NCBI GenBank assembly: GCA_964580055.1
Contig: CAZOJI010000011.1
Span: 36,612 to 100,611 of the forward strand
Length of the DNA stretch: 64,000 bases
Origin: JBDGYW01 sp964580055
GTDB lineage: Bacteria; Gemmatimonadota; Gemmatimonadetes; Gemmatimonadales; GWC2-71-9
Direction: 5' to 3'
Of this stretch, positions 53,552 through 62,292 are shown one piece after another (position 1 is the stretch's first letter; the number at the start of each line of letters is the position of its first letter). Both the position numbers and the translations under genes were made by a program. The notes below the pieces were generated by a model. That model saw only the letters and a list, made by a program, of their open reading frames with translations, was not told the DNA's origin and did no database searches.

Positions 53552-53583
53552 CCCTACCACCCTACCGCCCTACCATCCTACCG
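53552..53583 (+). repeat. Octamer repeat (YCCTACCR), four units
   Basis: CCCTACCA, CCCTACCG, CCCTACCA and TCCTACCG follow in a row. The stop codon of the M6 protease gene (TAG on the minus strand) lies within the last unit. The same octamer is seen at 35336-35351. Confidence 0.7.
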
Positions 53584-55197
53584 CCTCAAATAAGCACGTA
53601 GGTCCCCGATGTCGTATCGTCCGTTGTTGTTGCCGATGGCGTCCAGATACTCCTCCTCTGCGCCGGTTAGTGGTGTGTCACTGCTACCGAGGAAAGCCTG
53701 AGTGAGACTGGAAGCGGCCAATACTGCCGAGGACACGGTCATGTACGCTTCGCCACCGTTCACCCGAATCTCATGGATGGTCACGGGCGACGTCGCACCC
53801 GAATTGAGACGACTCGACGGGATCGTGGAGTTGGACAACGAGCCCGGCCCTAGCGCACCCCAGGCATCCCCTGCCTCCCCCCGATTTCCGCCTTCTTGAA
53901 AGCTTCGCTGCAACGAATTGTTGCCGTCCGCCTCGAGAAGCGCCACTTTGTACCACTGCGGGTCGTTCCACAGAAGTTGGTTGTGAGCGACCGTTGGGTC
54001 GACGTGATAGACGAGTACTCCGGAGGAAGGCAGGGCCAAGTCGAACCCCTGCTTTGCCCTGTACTCCAGGAGGAGGTACTCGTTAGTATCTGGCGACTCG
54101 CCGCTTTCCAACGGGATCTTGAGCACACGCTCGCTGGATATAACGGGTGCAAGGGTGAACTCTTGCAGGAGTACCGTCCCCACCTCTTCTATCTCTGAGA
54201 GCCAGCCAAGCTGTTCCTTTTCCCAGGCACCCATGTGCGTGGGACGTACCCACGCAACTCTGTCATCCGATCCGCATCCCCACGCGCCGGCCGCCATTAG
54301 AGACCAGCAGCCAACCACCCAGTGGCGATGCTCCGGCTCGACTCCACGCGACCTGTCGTAGAGGTCAGGAAGACCCAGCACATGTCCAAGCTCATGCGCA
54401 ACCGTGGTGGCCTTTTGGGCTTCGACTCCTCCACAATCCGTGGCGCCCTGGATTATGTAGTCGCTTATCAAGATTGGTTCACCGCTGGGCTGGCTGTCGT
54501 TGGTCGCGTACGGGGCATGGTCTTCGGTCCATCCTTCAATCCGCGACCTATGGGGCCAGATAGAAGGTCCTCCACACGAAGCCGCGATTTCCAGGAACTG
54601 AAAGGCCACAGCATCGACCCGGCCGTCGTCATCACCGCTGTTCGGGATCCCGTCTGCGCCGTCGTTGTCGAACAGGCCGAAATCAATGATTGTGTCTGCT
54701 ACTGCCAGAGCTTCGAGCAGATACTCCCCCGTCTTCGCGCTACCGCCCAGGCCGTATGACTCGGCAACCACCTCCTGCATGGTCAAACTCGTACGAACCC
54801 ACGGGACTACTTGGCCCCTAACGCTCATGCGTCCCCCGGAGACCTCCTCGTAGAATTCGCTGAGCGTGCCGTAATCGCTGGGGCCGTCGAAGAGTGCCTT
54901 CTGCACCTGGTCTGCAGAGATGTGCGGCTCCTCGGAATCTGAAAACAGTGCCAATATCACCACGAGTGGCAGCGTGTCCGAGACCGCCTCGCCCATCGCT
55001 CTGGCTCGCTCGGAGCGTTGAATCCAACCGTGTTTCAGTTCGAAGATGTCCGGCTGTTTCTGGATGCGCTGGTAGTACGCCTGGGGAAGTGTCCTCCCGG
55101 CTGTACGAGAGAGGGCCTGGCAACTCGCGTCCCGGGAAGCGGGCAGTGAAGCGCCGATTACCAAGAACACGCTCACCAACACCTGCCGATGTCTCAT
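53578..55197 (-). CDS. Secreted M6-family metalloprotease with dockerin-like C-terminus
   Basis: A 539-residue zinc protease. From the ATG at 55197 (GGAGGC 4 nt upstream) it has a signal peptide, then the M6 catalytic domain with VAHELGHVLGLPDLYD (zinc-binding HExxH) and a long beta-rich C-terminal part. The last 25 residues include IGNNNGRYDIGDLRAYL, a single half of a dockerin-like calcium repeat. The start overlaps the upstream lipoprotein gene by 4 nt, so the two are coupled. It probably degrades proteins at the cell surface. Confidence 0.87.
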   Translation of the reverse strand: MRHRQVLVSVFLVIGASLPASRDASCQALSRTAGRTLPQAYYQRIQKQPDIFELKHGWIQRSERARAMGEAVSDTLPLVVILALFSDSEEPHISADQVQKALFDGPSDYGTLSEFYEEVSGGRMSVRGQVVPWVRTSLTMQEVVAESYGLGGSAKTGEYLLEALAVADTIIDFGLFDNDGADGIPNSGDDDGRVDAVAFQFLEIAASCGGPSIWPHRSRIEGWTEDHAPYATNDSQPSGEPILISDYIIQGATDCGGVEAQKATTVAHELGHVLGLPDLYDRSRGVEPEHRHWVVGCWSLMAAGAWGCGSDDRVAWVRPTHMGAWEKEQLGWLSEIEEVGTVLLQEFTLAPVISSERVLKIPLESGESPDTNEYLLLEYRAKQGFDLALPSSGVLVYHVDPTVAHNQLLWNDPQWYKVALLEADGNNSLQRSFQEGGNRGEAGDAWGALGPGSLSNSTIPSSRLNSGATSPVTIHEIRVNGGEAYMTVSSAVLAASSLTQAFLGSSDTPLTGAEEEYLDAIGNNNGRYDIGDLRAYLRR

Positions 55198-55640
55198 CTG
55201 TGCCTCCGGTGGGCGTCGAGATCGCTGTCCGCAACCCGCATCCACTCGATTTCATAATCTTCCACCGACGATACGAGTTCGTTATTGCCGTCGGCGACCT
55301 GAATGACCGTTCCGGAAGGAAGGTCCGCCACATCCTTGACGCGGAGGAAGAATATTATTGGGCCGGGGCCGTCGAGAACCACCACTACCCGCGTTGTGGT
55401 TCCGTCGCTACGGTGGAATACCTGTCCCTGGTCACATTTTATGTACTCTGGTGAAGTCAGTCCGGTGAGTTCCAATACCGCAGCAGCCCCGTCAGGCGTG
55501 CCTCTTGAAGATGTGACGGTAGCGTGCAACTCTCCTGGACCGCTCGGGCCCGAGAGGCCCAGGAAATCGCACGCGGCGAACGCGATGGAGAGGGCCAGTG
55601 CTACTGCCGCGCTGGCGGTTATCCGTGCATTTCTATTCAC
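55194..55640 (-). CDS. Small predicted lipoprotein coupled to the M6 protease
   Basis: A 148-residue protein with a lipoprotein signal ending FAACD near residue 24. The rest is beta-rich, with a GTTTRVVVVLDGPGPIIFFL stretch and a C-terminal VEDYEIEWMRVAD segment. No named domain is recognised. Its stop overlaps the M6 protease start (ATGA). It resembles small lipoproteins in Gemmatimonadota-like genomes and may hold or inhibit the protease at the membrane, which is inference. Confidence 0.7.
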   Translation of the reverse strand: MNRNARITASAAVALALSIAFAACDFLGLSGPSGPGELHATVTSSRGTPDGAAAVLELTGLTSPEYIKCDQGQVFHRSDGTTTRVVVVLDGPGPIIFFLRVKDVADLPSGTVIQVADGNNELVSSVEDYEIEWMRVADSDLDAHRRHR

Positions 55641-55790
55641 GGCAATATCCCCAATTGGAGTTTCTCATCGTTGAATGTATGAGGGATCGTTCTTCTGACA
55701 CACATATGTCTCGAGGCTCGGCGGGAAAGGGAATGCTCCGTGGAGGGGGTAGGCGTGTTCTGCTCATTCCCTCCACGGACTGAATAGAGG

Positions 55791-57584
55791 CTACTCGGTG
55801 CCTTCGTGCACCACTCTGCCCCCGACAATGGTATAGAGCACGTTCGCACCCAGGAGACTGGACGGATCACTGTTTCCTGCTTCAATGAGATCGGTATCAA
55901 AGACCGCGATGTCCGCGAGCATTCCCTCACTGATGGTTCCCTTGCTGCCTTCTTCGAAAGTTGCCCAAGCCGGCGCCTTGGTGTAGGCCTCGATCGCCTC
56001 TTCAATGGAGAGTCGCTGTTCGGGGAACCAACCTTCGGCGGGCTCACCCTCGAGCGTTTGCCTGGTGACGGCGGCGTAGAGGCCGTACACGGGACTCAAG
56101 TAATAGCGTGCTGCGTTCGTGCCGGGGCTGTCGCTCCCGAAGATCAGCACTGCGCCTGCATCCTTGAGATCGCGGAATGCATACGCCGACTGCGAGCGGT
56201 CGTGTCCAATCCTCTCTTCCATCCACCGCATGTCGTCAGTCACGTGGTAAGGGTTGATTTCGGCAACCAAGTTGAGTTCCCCGAAGCGCGGCATGTCGGA
56301 GGGGTGCACAACCTGCGCGTGTATCACTCGCCACCGGTGATCCGAGTCGACCATGTCATGCTCATGTAAAACCTTGTCGTATACGTCGAGCAAAATGCGA
56401 TTGCCCAACGTGCCTATGGCATGCACGTGAGGCGGCACTCTCGTGGGTACGGCGGCTTCCAACAGTCGCTCGAACGCTCCCGGCGGGAAGTCTGTGTAGT
56501 GGTCGTCTACATCCATAGACAACGCGGCGCCACGGCGTCCTTCCGGCTTCATTATCTCACGCACCAGCCCCTTGTTGTTGGGCTGGTGGTCGTATGGTTC
56601 GAAGAACATCGCTCCGCTGCTTCCCATGATGCCGTCTACCCATGCCTTGAGGCCAATAAACTTGATCCAATCGTCCCCAATGCCTTCGGATATGCCGAGC
56701 CCCGCTATGTGGTCCACCTGGTCGAGCATGGGGCGGAGCTGGATGCGGCAGGTGAGGTCCCCGCGGCGCTGAACCTCTCGATAGACCATTACCTGCGGTG
56801 CTCTCGTCAGGTCCTGAATAGTGGTCACACCGACTTCGCGCGCTCTTTCCAGCACCGCCATGAAGTTTGCCAGCCTGGTGTCGAACGGCAGCGGCGGTAT
56901 CACGCGACGCACGAGATCCACGGCGGAGCCGGTCAGGATGCCTGTCGGACGGCCAGACGAGTCTTTCTCTATCGTGCCGCCTCGAGGGGAGCGAGTTCTC
57001 TCATCGATACCGGCCAGCTCCAGCGCGCGGCTGTTGGCGAGGTAGACCTCCCTGTCATGTCTGTTGACGAGCACGGGATGGTTGGGTGTGGCATCGTCGA
57101 TCATGTCGCGATGAGGTTTGAATCGCTCCCGCTGAGCTTCTCCTTCCTGCGCTCCGGCGGATCCCATGGCCCACAGCTCGTAGGCTCCCCAGTCCCCGCG
57201 CGTTATCCAACTGCCGTCAGGAAGCCGGCTGGCGGCAGCCGCTATTCGTTCGGCAAAGGCGTCGGCTTCATGGACGTCGAGGAGATTCGCCCCTGTCAAC
57301 AACGCACCAGTGGCGTCGATGTGCACGTGAGCGTCGTTGAACCCGGGAAGCGCAAATGCGCCCTCCAGGTCAATCCTGCGGGTGTTCGATCCAGCGAAGC
57401 GTCCGGCCTCTCCATTGCTTCCGACGGCAATGATCTCGTCGCCCTTAATAGCTATGGCTTCGGCCCAGGGTTGCTGCTGGTCCAGAGTGTAGACTCGCCC
57501 GTTGACGAGCACCAGGTCCGCGGCACCAGGACCGGAACACGCTGTCGCTCCAAGGAAAACAGCCATCAAAAAGAACTGCTTCAT
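55791..57584 (-). CDS. YtcJ-like amidohydrolase, predicted lipoprotein
   Basis: Metal-dependent hydrolase of 597 residues with a lipoprotein signal (FLGATACSG). The N-terminal beta sandwich (VLVNGRVYTLDQQQPWAEAIAI) leads to the metal-binding HVHID in PGFNDAHVHID, and later FGSDSPGTNAARY holds the catalytic Asp. These are the marks of YtcJ-type amidohydrolases, whose physiological substrates are mostly unknown. It stands between a lipoprotein/M6 protease pair and a zinc protease, all on the minus strand, but with separate gaps of 150 and 215 nt. Confidence 0.85.
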   Translation of the reverse strand: MKQFFLMAVFLGATACSGPGAADLVLVNGRVYTLDQQQPWAEAIAIKGDEIIAVGSNGEAGRFAGSNTRRIDLEGAFALPGFNDAHVHIDATGALLTGANLLDVHEADAFAERIAAAASRLPDGSWITRGDWGAYELWAMGSAGAQEGEAQRERFKPHRDMIDDATPNHPVLVNRHDREVYLANSRALELAGIDERTRSPRGGTIEKDSSGRPTGILTGSAVDLVRRVIPPLPFDTRLANFMAVLERAREVGVTTIQDLTRAPQVMVYREVQRRGDLTCRIQLRPMLDQVDHIAGLGISEGIGDDWIKFIGLKAWVDGIMGSSGAMFFEPYDHQPNNKGLVREIMKPEGRRGAALSMDVDDHYTDFPPGAFERLLEAAVPTRVPPHVHAIGTLGNRILLDVYDKVLHEHDMVDSDHRWRVIHAQVVHPSDMPRFGELNLVAEINPYHVTDDMRWMEERIGHDRSQSAYAFRDLKDAGAVLIFGSDSPGTNAARYYLSPVYGLYAAVTRQTLEGEPAEGWFPEQRLSIEEAIEAYTKAPAWATFEEGSKGTISEGMLADIAVFDTDLIEAGNSDPSSLLGANVLYTIVGGRVVHEGTE

Positions 57585-57675
57585 TGCGAAACCTCCAAGA
57601 CGGGAATTTGGGTGAAAGATATTGGTGCGACCTGTGAGCGGCTAGGAGGTTGTGCGGGGAACGCGGAGTCGGGCG

Positions 57676-57799
57676 CAGGGAGCAGGGACGATAGAGTAGT
57701 AGGTAACGAACGGAGAGCAGCGAGAGCAATGAAGCCTTCGCTGCTTTCTGCCCGAACCGAAGCCGGTTCTACCCGATTGTCCCCGCTTCCCGCTCCCTG
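57676..57799. repeat. Imperfect inverted GGGAGC-type repeats
   Basis: CAGGGAGCAGGGA at 57676-57688 recurs in inverted orientation, with one mismatch, at 57787-57799 (TTCCCGCTCCCTG), the second copy touching the stop codon of the DUF5117 gene. Between them lies an 8-bp stem (AGCAGCGA/TCGCTGCT). This is another 3'-end repeat of the type seen at 53476 and 53552. No coding frame was seen in 57585-57799. Confidence 0.45.
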
Positions 57800-60292
57800 T
57801 TATCGCTCTCTATGTCCGATCGGGCTTCCCTGTGGCGCGTCAGGTGCCTCACTGCGCTCCAACAGGCCTTCGGGCCGCTCCTGCCACCGCCTGATGTCTT
57901 CCAGAGCCAGCTGCTGGTGTGGATCTCTCTCTTGCGCCTCGAGCCACGCTGCCAGATCCGATACTGCTGCATCCAGTATTGCTCTCACCTGAGGGGTGTT
58001 GCGTGCGCTGCCTGCCTGCTCGATGATCTTGTCAAGCGCGACACGCTGAATCGTACGCTGCACCGAGGCATGGTAGGAGTTCGACGGGGGTTCGCTTCGC
58101 CACGTGGCGTCCAATACTCGATCCACCACCAATTCCAAAGACGGATTTTCCGTATCCCGACTGTGGTACTCTACGAGCCTGGCCATTCTCGCCCGCATGA
58201 ATATCAATCCAAGGCTCAGTTCGGCTGCACTCGCCGCAGCGCCTAGCGGATCGAACGTAACTCCGGTGCGTTTTTCGAAGGTCTCTCCTGACGCCATACC
58301 AAAGGCCCGCGGGGGGATCATCCGGATTATCCGTTCCGGGATCGCCAAGGCCTCCGGAGTAACCGTCTCGAGGACTGCATCGAGGGCGTCGAGTTGCCGT
58401 TCCGGCGGGACGATCGTGATCGGCGTGCGGCCATCACCGCGCAAAGCGTAGACGTAGTATGCGCCTCCGATGCTCTTGGCGGCCGACTCGACCTGGTAGC
58501 GATGGTGCAGGTAGAGCGGCACGAGCACCTCTTCGAGCGCGGCCATCGGATCGCCCTCTCTTATGACATTCTCGGAGAAATCCTCGAGACCTATACGCCG
58601 TACCTCCATCTCATGCCTCAACCACTGTATGGGATCTTCCCCGTTGTCCCACTGAGAGGTGAGTGGGTGAGCACCGTCCGGCGCGGCATCTCGATCTGCC
58701 ACGAACAGCATACCTCTGCTCTGAGCTTCCTGGATGATCTCTTCCAAAGCGGCTTCCTCGTCTGTTCCCGGCGGGAAGTCTCTGTAGGCCCAGTTGACCA
58801 CGAACTTGTCGAATTCGCCGATCCCGACGTCGTAGGCGTCGGATAGATCGAGTTCTCCATCGCCGGTTATGCGCACCAGCGGTGCAGGGTAGTCCATGAC
58901 GCTCGCTCGACCCATGAAGGTGCTCGCGGCGTAATTGTGTGCGTAGCCCAAAGTATGCCCTATCTCGTGTGCGGATAGCTGTCTCACACGCGCCAGAGCC
59001 ATTTCTACCGCGTCACTGTTTTCGGACACCTGGGCCAAGTAGTCGAAGCTGGGTGCGGTATCGAACTCTCCGGGATTGTCGCCGGAGCCAAACGGCGGCA
59101 CCATTCCGGCAGCCAGCAAGAAATCCTGACGCAGCCGCAGGCTGCCGAGGTTCACGTTCCCTTTGATGATTTCGCCAGTGCGAGGGTCGGTGACACTCGC
59201 ACCATATGACCATCCCCTGGTGGAACGGTGAGTCCAGTGGATCATGTTGTACCGTAGGTCCTGCGGGTCCGCTCCATCGGGTAGCACCTCAACTCTGAAC
59301 CCATCGATGAAACCGGCTGCCTCGAAAGCCTCGTTCCACCAGTTTCCGCCCTCTATCAGCGCTGACCGGATCGGTTCCGGAGTACCTGGGTCGACATAGT
59401 ATACGATTGGTTCTACCGGGCGTGACATCTCCGCGTTGGGGTTCCGCTTCTTTATCCGGTGCCGTCTGATCCACTGGACTGCCAGAGGCTCGTCGATTGC
59501 GGTCGCGTAGTCATTGAATGTGATGTTACCGGAACTCACACGGGAGTCGGCTTTGCGCGGCGTATAGTCATCATCGGGTAACTGCACCAGCGAATGGTGG
59601 ACGCGCAGAGTCACGGCGTCGCCGCTGGCCGCGGCGCTTCTAACGAGCGGCCCGGGGGAGTCACTCGTGAACGTCAGGGAAGCTTCGATCTCCGTGTTCA
59701 ACGGGAAGGCTTTCATGCGCGGGAGGTAGAAGACGCTCCGCGAACGGTCGAGACTGTAGTCGCCTTGTCCAGATCGCTTGAGTTGTTGGACAATGCCGTG
59801 GGCGTCACGCATGAAGAAATCGGTGGCGTCGACAAGGACACGCGAATTGGTTTGCGCGACAATCGAGAATCCCCAATGAGTCGACGGTGCGAACGCGTCC
59901 TCGACTGCGCGCACCTCGTTTGGGTCGGAACTGCGAGCTCGATAACGATAGTTTGGTTCGATCAAGAGCACGGTGGGTCCAACTCTATGTGCCTTCATCA
60001 CGTAAGTGCCACCTGTCTGGCCGCGGTCGAGTCCCACGGGGTTGCTGCCGAGGCCACTGGGAAGGGATACTGCATAGAGGAATTCGACATCCCACTTGTC
60101 GATTTCCAGGTACATCTTTCCGGTGTTCTCGTCCCAGAACAGATCGAAATAACCTTCCCAATGGGTCATTCCCTCTGTCTTGTCTTCGATGGTGGGGATT
60201 TGGTCGTCTCCCTGAGAGGCGGCCGTAGCCGGGGCCACCAGGAACGACAGAATCAACAACAGTGACCAGGGGCGCACTCTGTGATGATGCAT
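57800..60292 (-). CDS. Secreted zinc-dependent metalloprotease, DUF5117/DUF5118 type
   Basis: An 830-residue protein with a signal peptide (about residues 1-25). The N-terminal half shows the region KWDVEFLYAVSLPSGLGSNPVGLDRGQ typical of DUF5117 proteins, and the zinc site is LSAHEIGHTLGYAHN in the middle. The long C-terminal helical part (LDAVLETVTPEAL and after) is normal for the family. Members are common in Gemmatimonadota, Bacteroidota and Acidobacteriota. No regulatory site was identified upstream in 60293-60460. Confidence 0.86.
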   Translation of the reverse strand: MHHHRVRPWSLLLILSFLVAPATAASQGDDQIPTIEDKTEGMTHWEGYFDLFWDENTGKMYLEIDKWDVEFLYAVSLPSGLGSNPVGLDRGQTGGTYVMKAHRVGPTVLLIEPNYRYRARSSDPNEVRAVEDAFAPSTHWGFSIVAQTNSRVLVDATDFFMRDAHGIVQQLKRSGQGDYSLDRSRSVFYLPRMKAFPLNTEIEASLTFTSDSPGPLVRSAAASGDAVTLRVHHSLVQLPDDDYTPRKADSRVSSGNITFNDYATAIDEPLAVQWIRRHRIKKRNPNAEMSRPVEPIVYYVDPGTPEPIRSALIEGGNWWNEAFEAAGFIDGFRVEVLPDGADPQDLRYNMIHWTHRSTRGWSYGASVTDPRTGEIIKGNVNLGSLRLRQDFLLAAGMVPPFGSGDNPGEFDTAPSFDYLAQVSENSDAVEMALARVRQLSAHEIGHTLGYAHNYAASTFMGRASVMDYPAPLVRITGDGELDLSDAYDVGIGEFDKFVVNWAYRDFPPGTDEEAALEEIIQEAQSRGMLFVADRDAAPDGAHPLTSQWDNGEDPIQWLRHEMEVRRIGLEDFSENVIREGDPMAALEEVLVPLYLHHRYQVESAAKSIGGAYYVYALRGDGRTPITIVPPERQLDALDAVLETVTPEALAIPERIIRMIPPRAFGMASGETFEKRTGVTFDPLGAAASAAELSLGLIFMRARMARLVEYHSRDTENPSLELVVDRVLDATWRSEPPSNSYHASVQRTIQRVALDKIIEQAGSARNTPQVRAILDAAVSDLAAWLEAQERDPHQQLALEDIRRWQERPEGLLERSEAPDAPQGSPIGHRER

Positions 60293-60460
60293 TGGTCCTC
60301 CAGGAACGTTTTCGGTGGAGATAGTCGTGCGAAGTGAATAGACAGTGACGGAACGTCGATGGCAACCGTATCAGGGAGTTTGGTTGACAAATGCGTAGAT
60401 TACCGTTCGTGCTTCACACGAGCCAACTCGTAGCCGTACAGATGCCTACCGGCTCGCCCG

Positions 60461-61357
60461 TTAGATCTGAGGAGGGTTATCGAGGGTGTAGATCGTCTTC
60501 TCGTCGCTTATCGCTCGGCGAATATGGGCAGAGGTGGAGAACAGCCCAACCAATGATTCTCCGTCCAACATCCGAAGTCCGCCATTAGTTCCTTCGCGCA
60601 AAATCTGGTCAACCGACTCGGCACTTGGGACCGTGCTCAAGCCGCGCGCGGAGGCCAGCAGGAAACCCCAAGGGTTGCTGAAGCTGGGCACGAACGAAGC
60701 GTACGGCCTAATCTCGTCGAACACGGTGCTCAAGGTGTTTGCCACGCGTGCGAACGTGGATATTTCGTGCGGTGCCACGGAACCTGCCTGAAGCGCGAAC
60801 ACACCACCTGGCCTCAAGACTCGCTGCACCTGCTTGAAGTACTCCTGGGTGAAAAGCTGATACGAAGGGCCTTCTTCCAGCGGCTCGGATAGGTCGGAGA
60901 TCACCACGTCGAAGCGTTCGTCAGTTGTGTCGAGCCATTCCGTCGCGTCACATGCCAGCACCTCTGCTCTGGGATCGTCAAAGGATCCCTGGTGCATCTC
61001 GGGAAGATGCCGCTTGCAGGCTGCTATGACCTCTTTGTCCAGATCGATCATGAGCACTCGCCTCACGGATCTCCAACGAAGCAGCTCACGGAGAGTCGCA
61101 CCCTCGCCACCACCCAGAACAGCCACTCGTTCCGGTGAGCGATGGAAGATCAATGCAGGATGCACAAGTGGTTCGTGGTAGAGAAACTCGTCCGCGACAC
61201 ACGACTGCCAATTCCCGTCGAGTACCAGCGCCTTTCCGTACGTCTTCGTCTCTATTATGGCGAGGTCCTGAAACTCAGTAGTGGTCCTCAGCAGCACATT
61301 CGACACCGCATATCGATATGAGCTATGCGGTTGCCCTTCATCGGTCAGCCAGAGCAT
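60461..61357 (-). CDS. speE: Spermidine synthase-like aminopropyltransferase
   Basis: Transfers the aminopropyl group of decarboxylated AdoMet to a diamine. 298 residues, with the SAM-binding GGGEGATLREL motif, VLMIDLDKEV and the VVISDLSEPLEEGPSYQLF region, where the usual DSTDP-type gate carries a changed sequence. This could reflect a different amine acceptor (for example thermospermine or agmatine type). It lies 33 nt after the SpeD gene on the same strand. Confidence 0.85.
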   Translation of the reverse strand: MLWLTDEGQPHSSYRYAVSNVLLRTTTEFQDLAIIETKTYGKALVLDGNWQSCVADEFLYHEPLVHPALIFHRSPERVAVLGGGEGATLRELLRWRSVRRVLMIDLDKEVIAACKRHLPEMHQGSFDDPRAEVLACDATEWLDTTDERFDVVISDLSEPLEEGPSYQLFTQEYFKQVQRVLRPGGVFALQAGSVAPHEISTFARVANTLSTVFDEIRPYASFVPSFSNPWGFLLASARGLSTVPSAESVDQILREGTNGGLRMLDGESLVGLFSTSAHIRRAISDEKTIYTLDNPPQI

Positions 61358-61390
61358 GATTCTTGAGTTGCGCCGGAGAGAATCTTGTGT

Positions 61391-61795
61391 TTAACCGTCG
61401 ACCGGCGCTGCGGCACCAACCTGCTTGGGCACGAACTCGGTAGTGGCAGGATCGAGCTTTGAACCGCGTTCGACCCGCTCAATCGAGTGATGCCCGGCAG
61501 AGAGCGCCTCGATCAAATAGCTACAAGCCTGTTCTGGGACCGCACGGTGACCGCATGTGAAAACATCGATCGCGGCGTAACCATGTTCGGGCCAGGTGTG
61601 GATGGATATGTGCGACTCGGCCAGAATCCCAAGGGAGGTGACCCCCTGGGGACTGAAACGTCTCGACACCTGTTGTAGCAACGTTGCCCTCGCGTGCGTC
61701 ACAGCATCGCGAAGCGCATCGTCGATCTGGTCTTGGTCGTCTAGAATATCCGGCGGACAGTCGTATAGTTCGAGCAGACAAGTGATTCCGGACAC
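61391..61795 (-). CDS. speD: S-adenosylmethionine decarboxylase proenzyme
   Basis: Pyruvoyl enzyme that makes decarboxylated AdoMet. AESHISIHTWPEHGY contains the self-cleavage serine, with the chain split between Glu and Ser, and IDVFTCG holds the conserved cysteine. GTG at 61795 is the likely start because a run of G (AAAAGGGGG) lies 8 nt upstream, giving 134 residues, normal for the bacterial short form; the open frame reaches 61912. The next gene is the spermidine synthase. The pair explains polyamine formation. Confidence 0.87.
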   Translation of the reverse strand: MSGITCLLELYDCPPDILDDQDQIDDALRDAVTHARATLLQQVSRRFSPQGVTSLGILAESHISIHTWPEHGYAAIDVFTCGHRAVPEQACSYLIEALSAGHHSIERVERGSKLDPATTEFVPKQVGAAAPVDG

Positions 61796-62003
61796 AGACC
61801 CAACCCCCTTTTCGAGCTGAAAGTCTGCGCGACAAAGCCGCGCCTGAACAGCGTGCATGGCGCACGAAGCATGACATTCTACTTGCGCAAGCGCCGAAGG
61901 ACAAGGGGGCAAGCTTCGATTTCAAAGATCTGGCGAGATGCTGCGTTCGAGTGTATGGTTGCCGGAGTTCGCCGGCATGTGGAAACACCACTGGAGATCC
62001 CAA

Positions 62004-62180
62004 ATGTTGAGTGCCAATCGGATTCGAACGGCCTTTGCGTTGGTTGCGTTGATTGCCGCATCCAACTGACTCGAGGCGCAAGATGCTTTCACCCTGGAGC
62101 AGATTCTGAGCTATTCGTTTCCCTCGCACCTAATAGCGGCGCCAGCGGGCGGAACCGTTGCATGGGTTCAAAACCCGCCC
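62004..62180 (+). pseudogene. Decayed 5' end of an S9-family peptidase gene
   Basis: An ATG at 62004, with TGGAG 9 nt upstream, opens a signal-peptide-like stretch (ANRIRTAFALVALIAASN). It meets an in-frame TGA at 62067-62069 and then continues in the same frame as LEAQDAFTLEQILSYSFPSH and GGTVAWVQN, the familiar start of a secreted S9 peptidase. The similarity ends near 62165-62180, where an HsdM-like fragment on the other strand begins. One stop codon and a truncation show it is non-functional. Confidence 0.55.
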
Positions 62181-62283
62181 TTCAAGCTCGGGTTGTCGCG
62201 CTCGAGCGCGGCCATGGCGTCGTCAACCAGCCGGCCGATCGTGGACTGCTTCGCCTGGTTCTTCAGGTGCGCCCAGCGCGCCT
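62168..62283 (-). pseudogene. Fragment of a type I restriction-modification HsdM-like protein
   Basis: On the minus strand the reading RWAHLKNQAKQSTIGRLVDD, then AMAALERDNPSLKG, ends in a TGA at 62168-62170. IGRLVDDAMAALERDNPSLKG is close to the usual N-terminal region of type I methyltransferase subunits, which continue with VLPKDYARPALDK; that part is missing. About 36 codons remain. The fragment is bounded on one side by the S9 remnant and on the other by the AlbA-type pseudogene. Confidence 0.5.
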
Positions 62284-62292
62284 CGCTGGGCG
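62270..62292. repeat. 9-bp inverted repeat at a rearrangement junction
   Basis: CGCCCAGCG (62270-62278) and CGCTGGGCG (62284-62292) are perfectly inverted around 5 nt. It coincides with the point where the AlbA-type frame ends and the HsdM-like frame begins, so it may have guided the recombination. Confidence 0.6.

Noticed and set aside
56421..57992. A 523-codon plus-strand frame
   Set aside because: Antisense shadow of the YtcJ-like amidohydrolase, which has metal-site motifs and a signal peptide.
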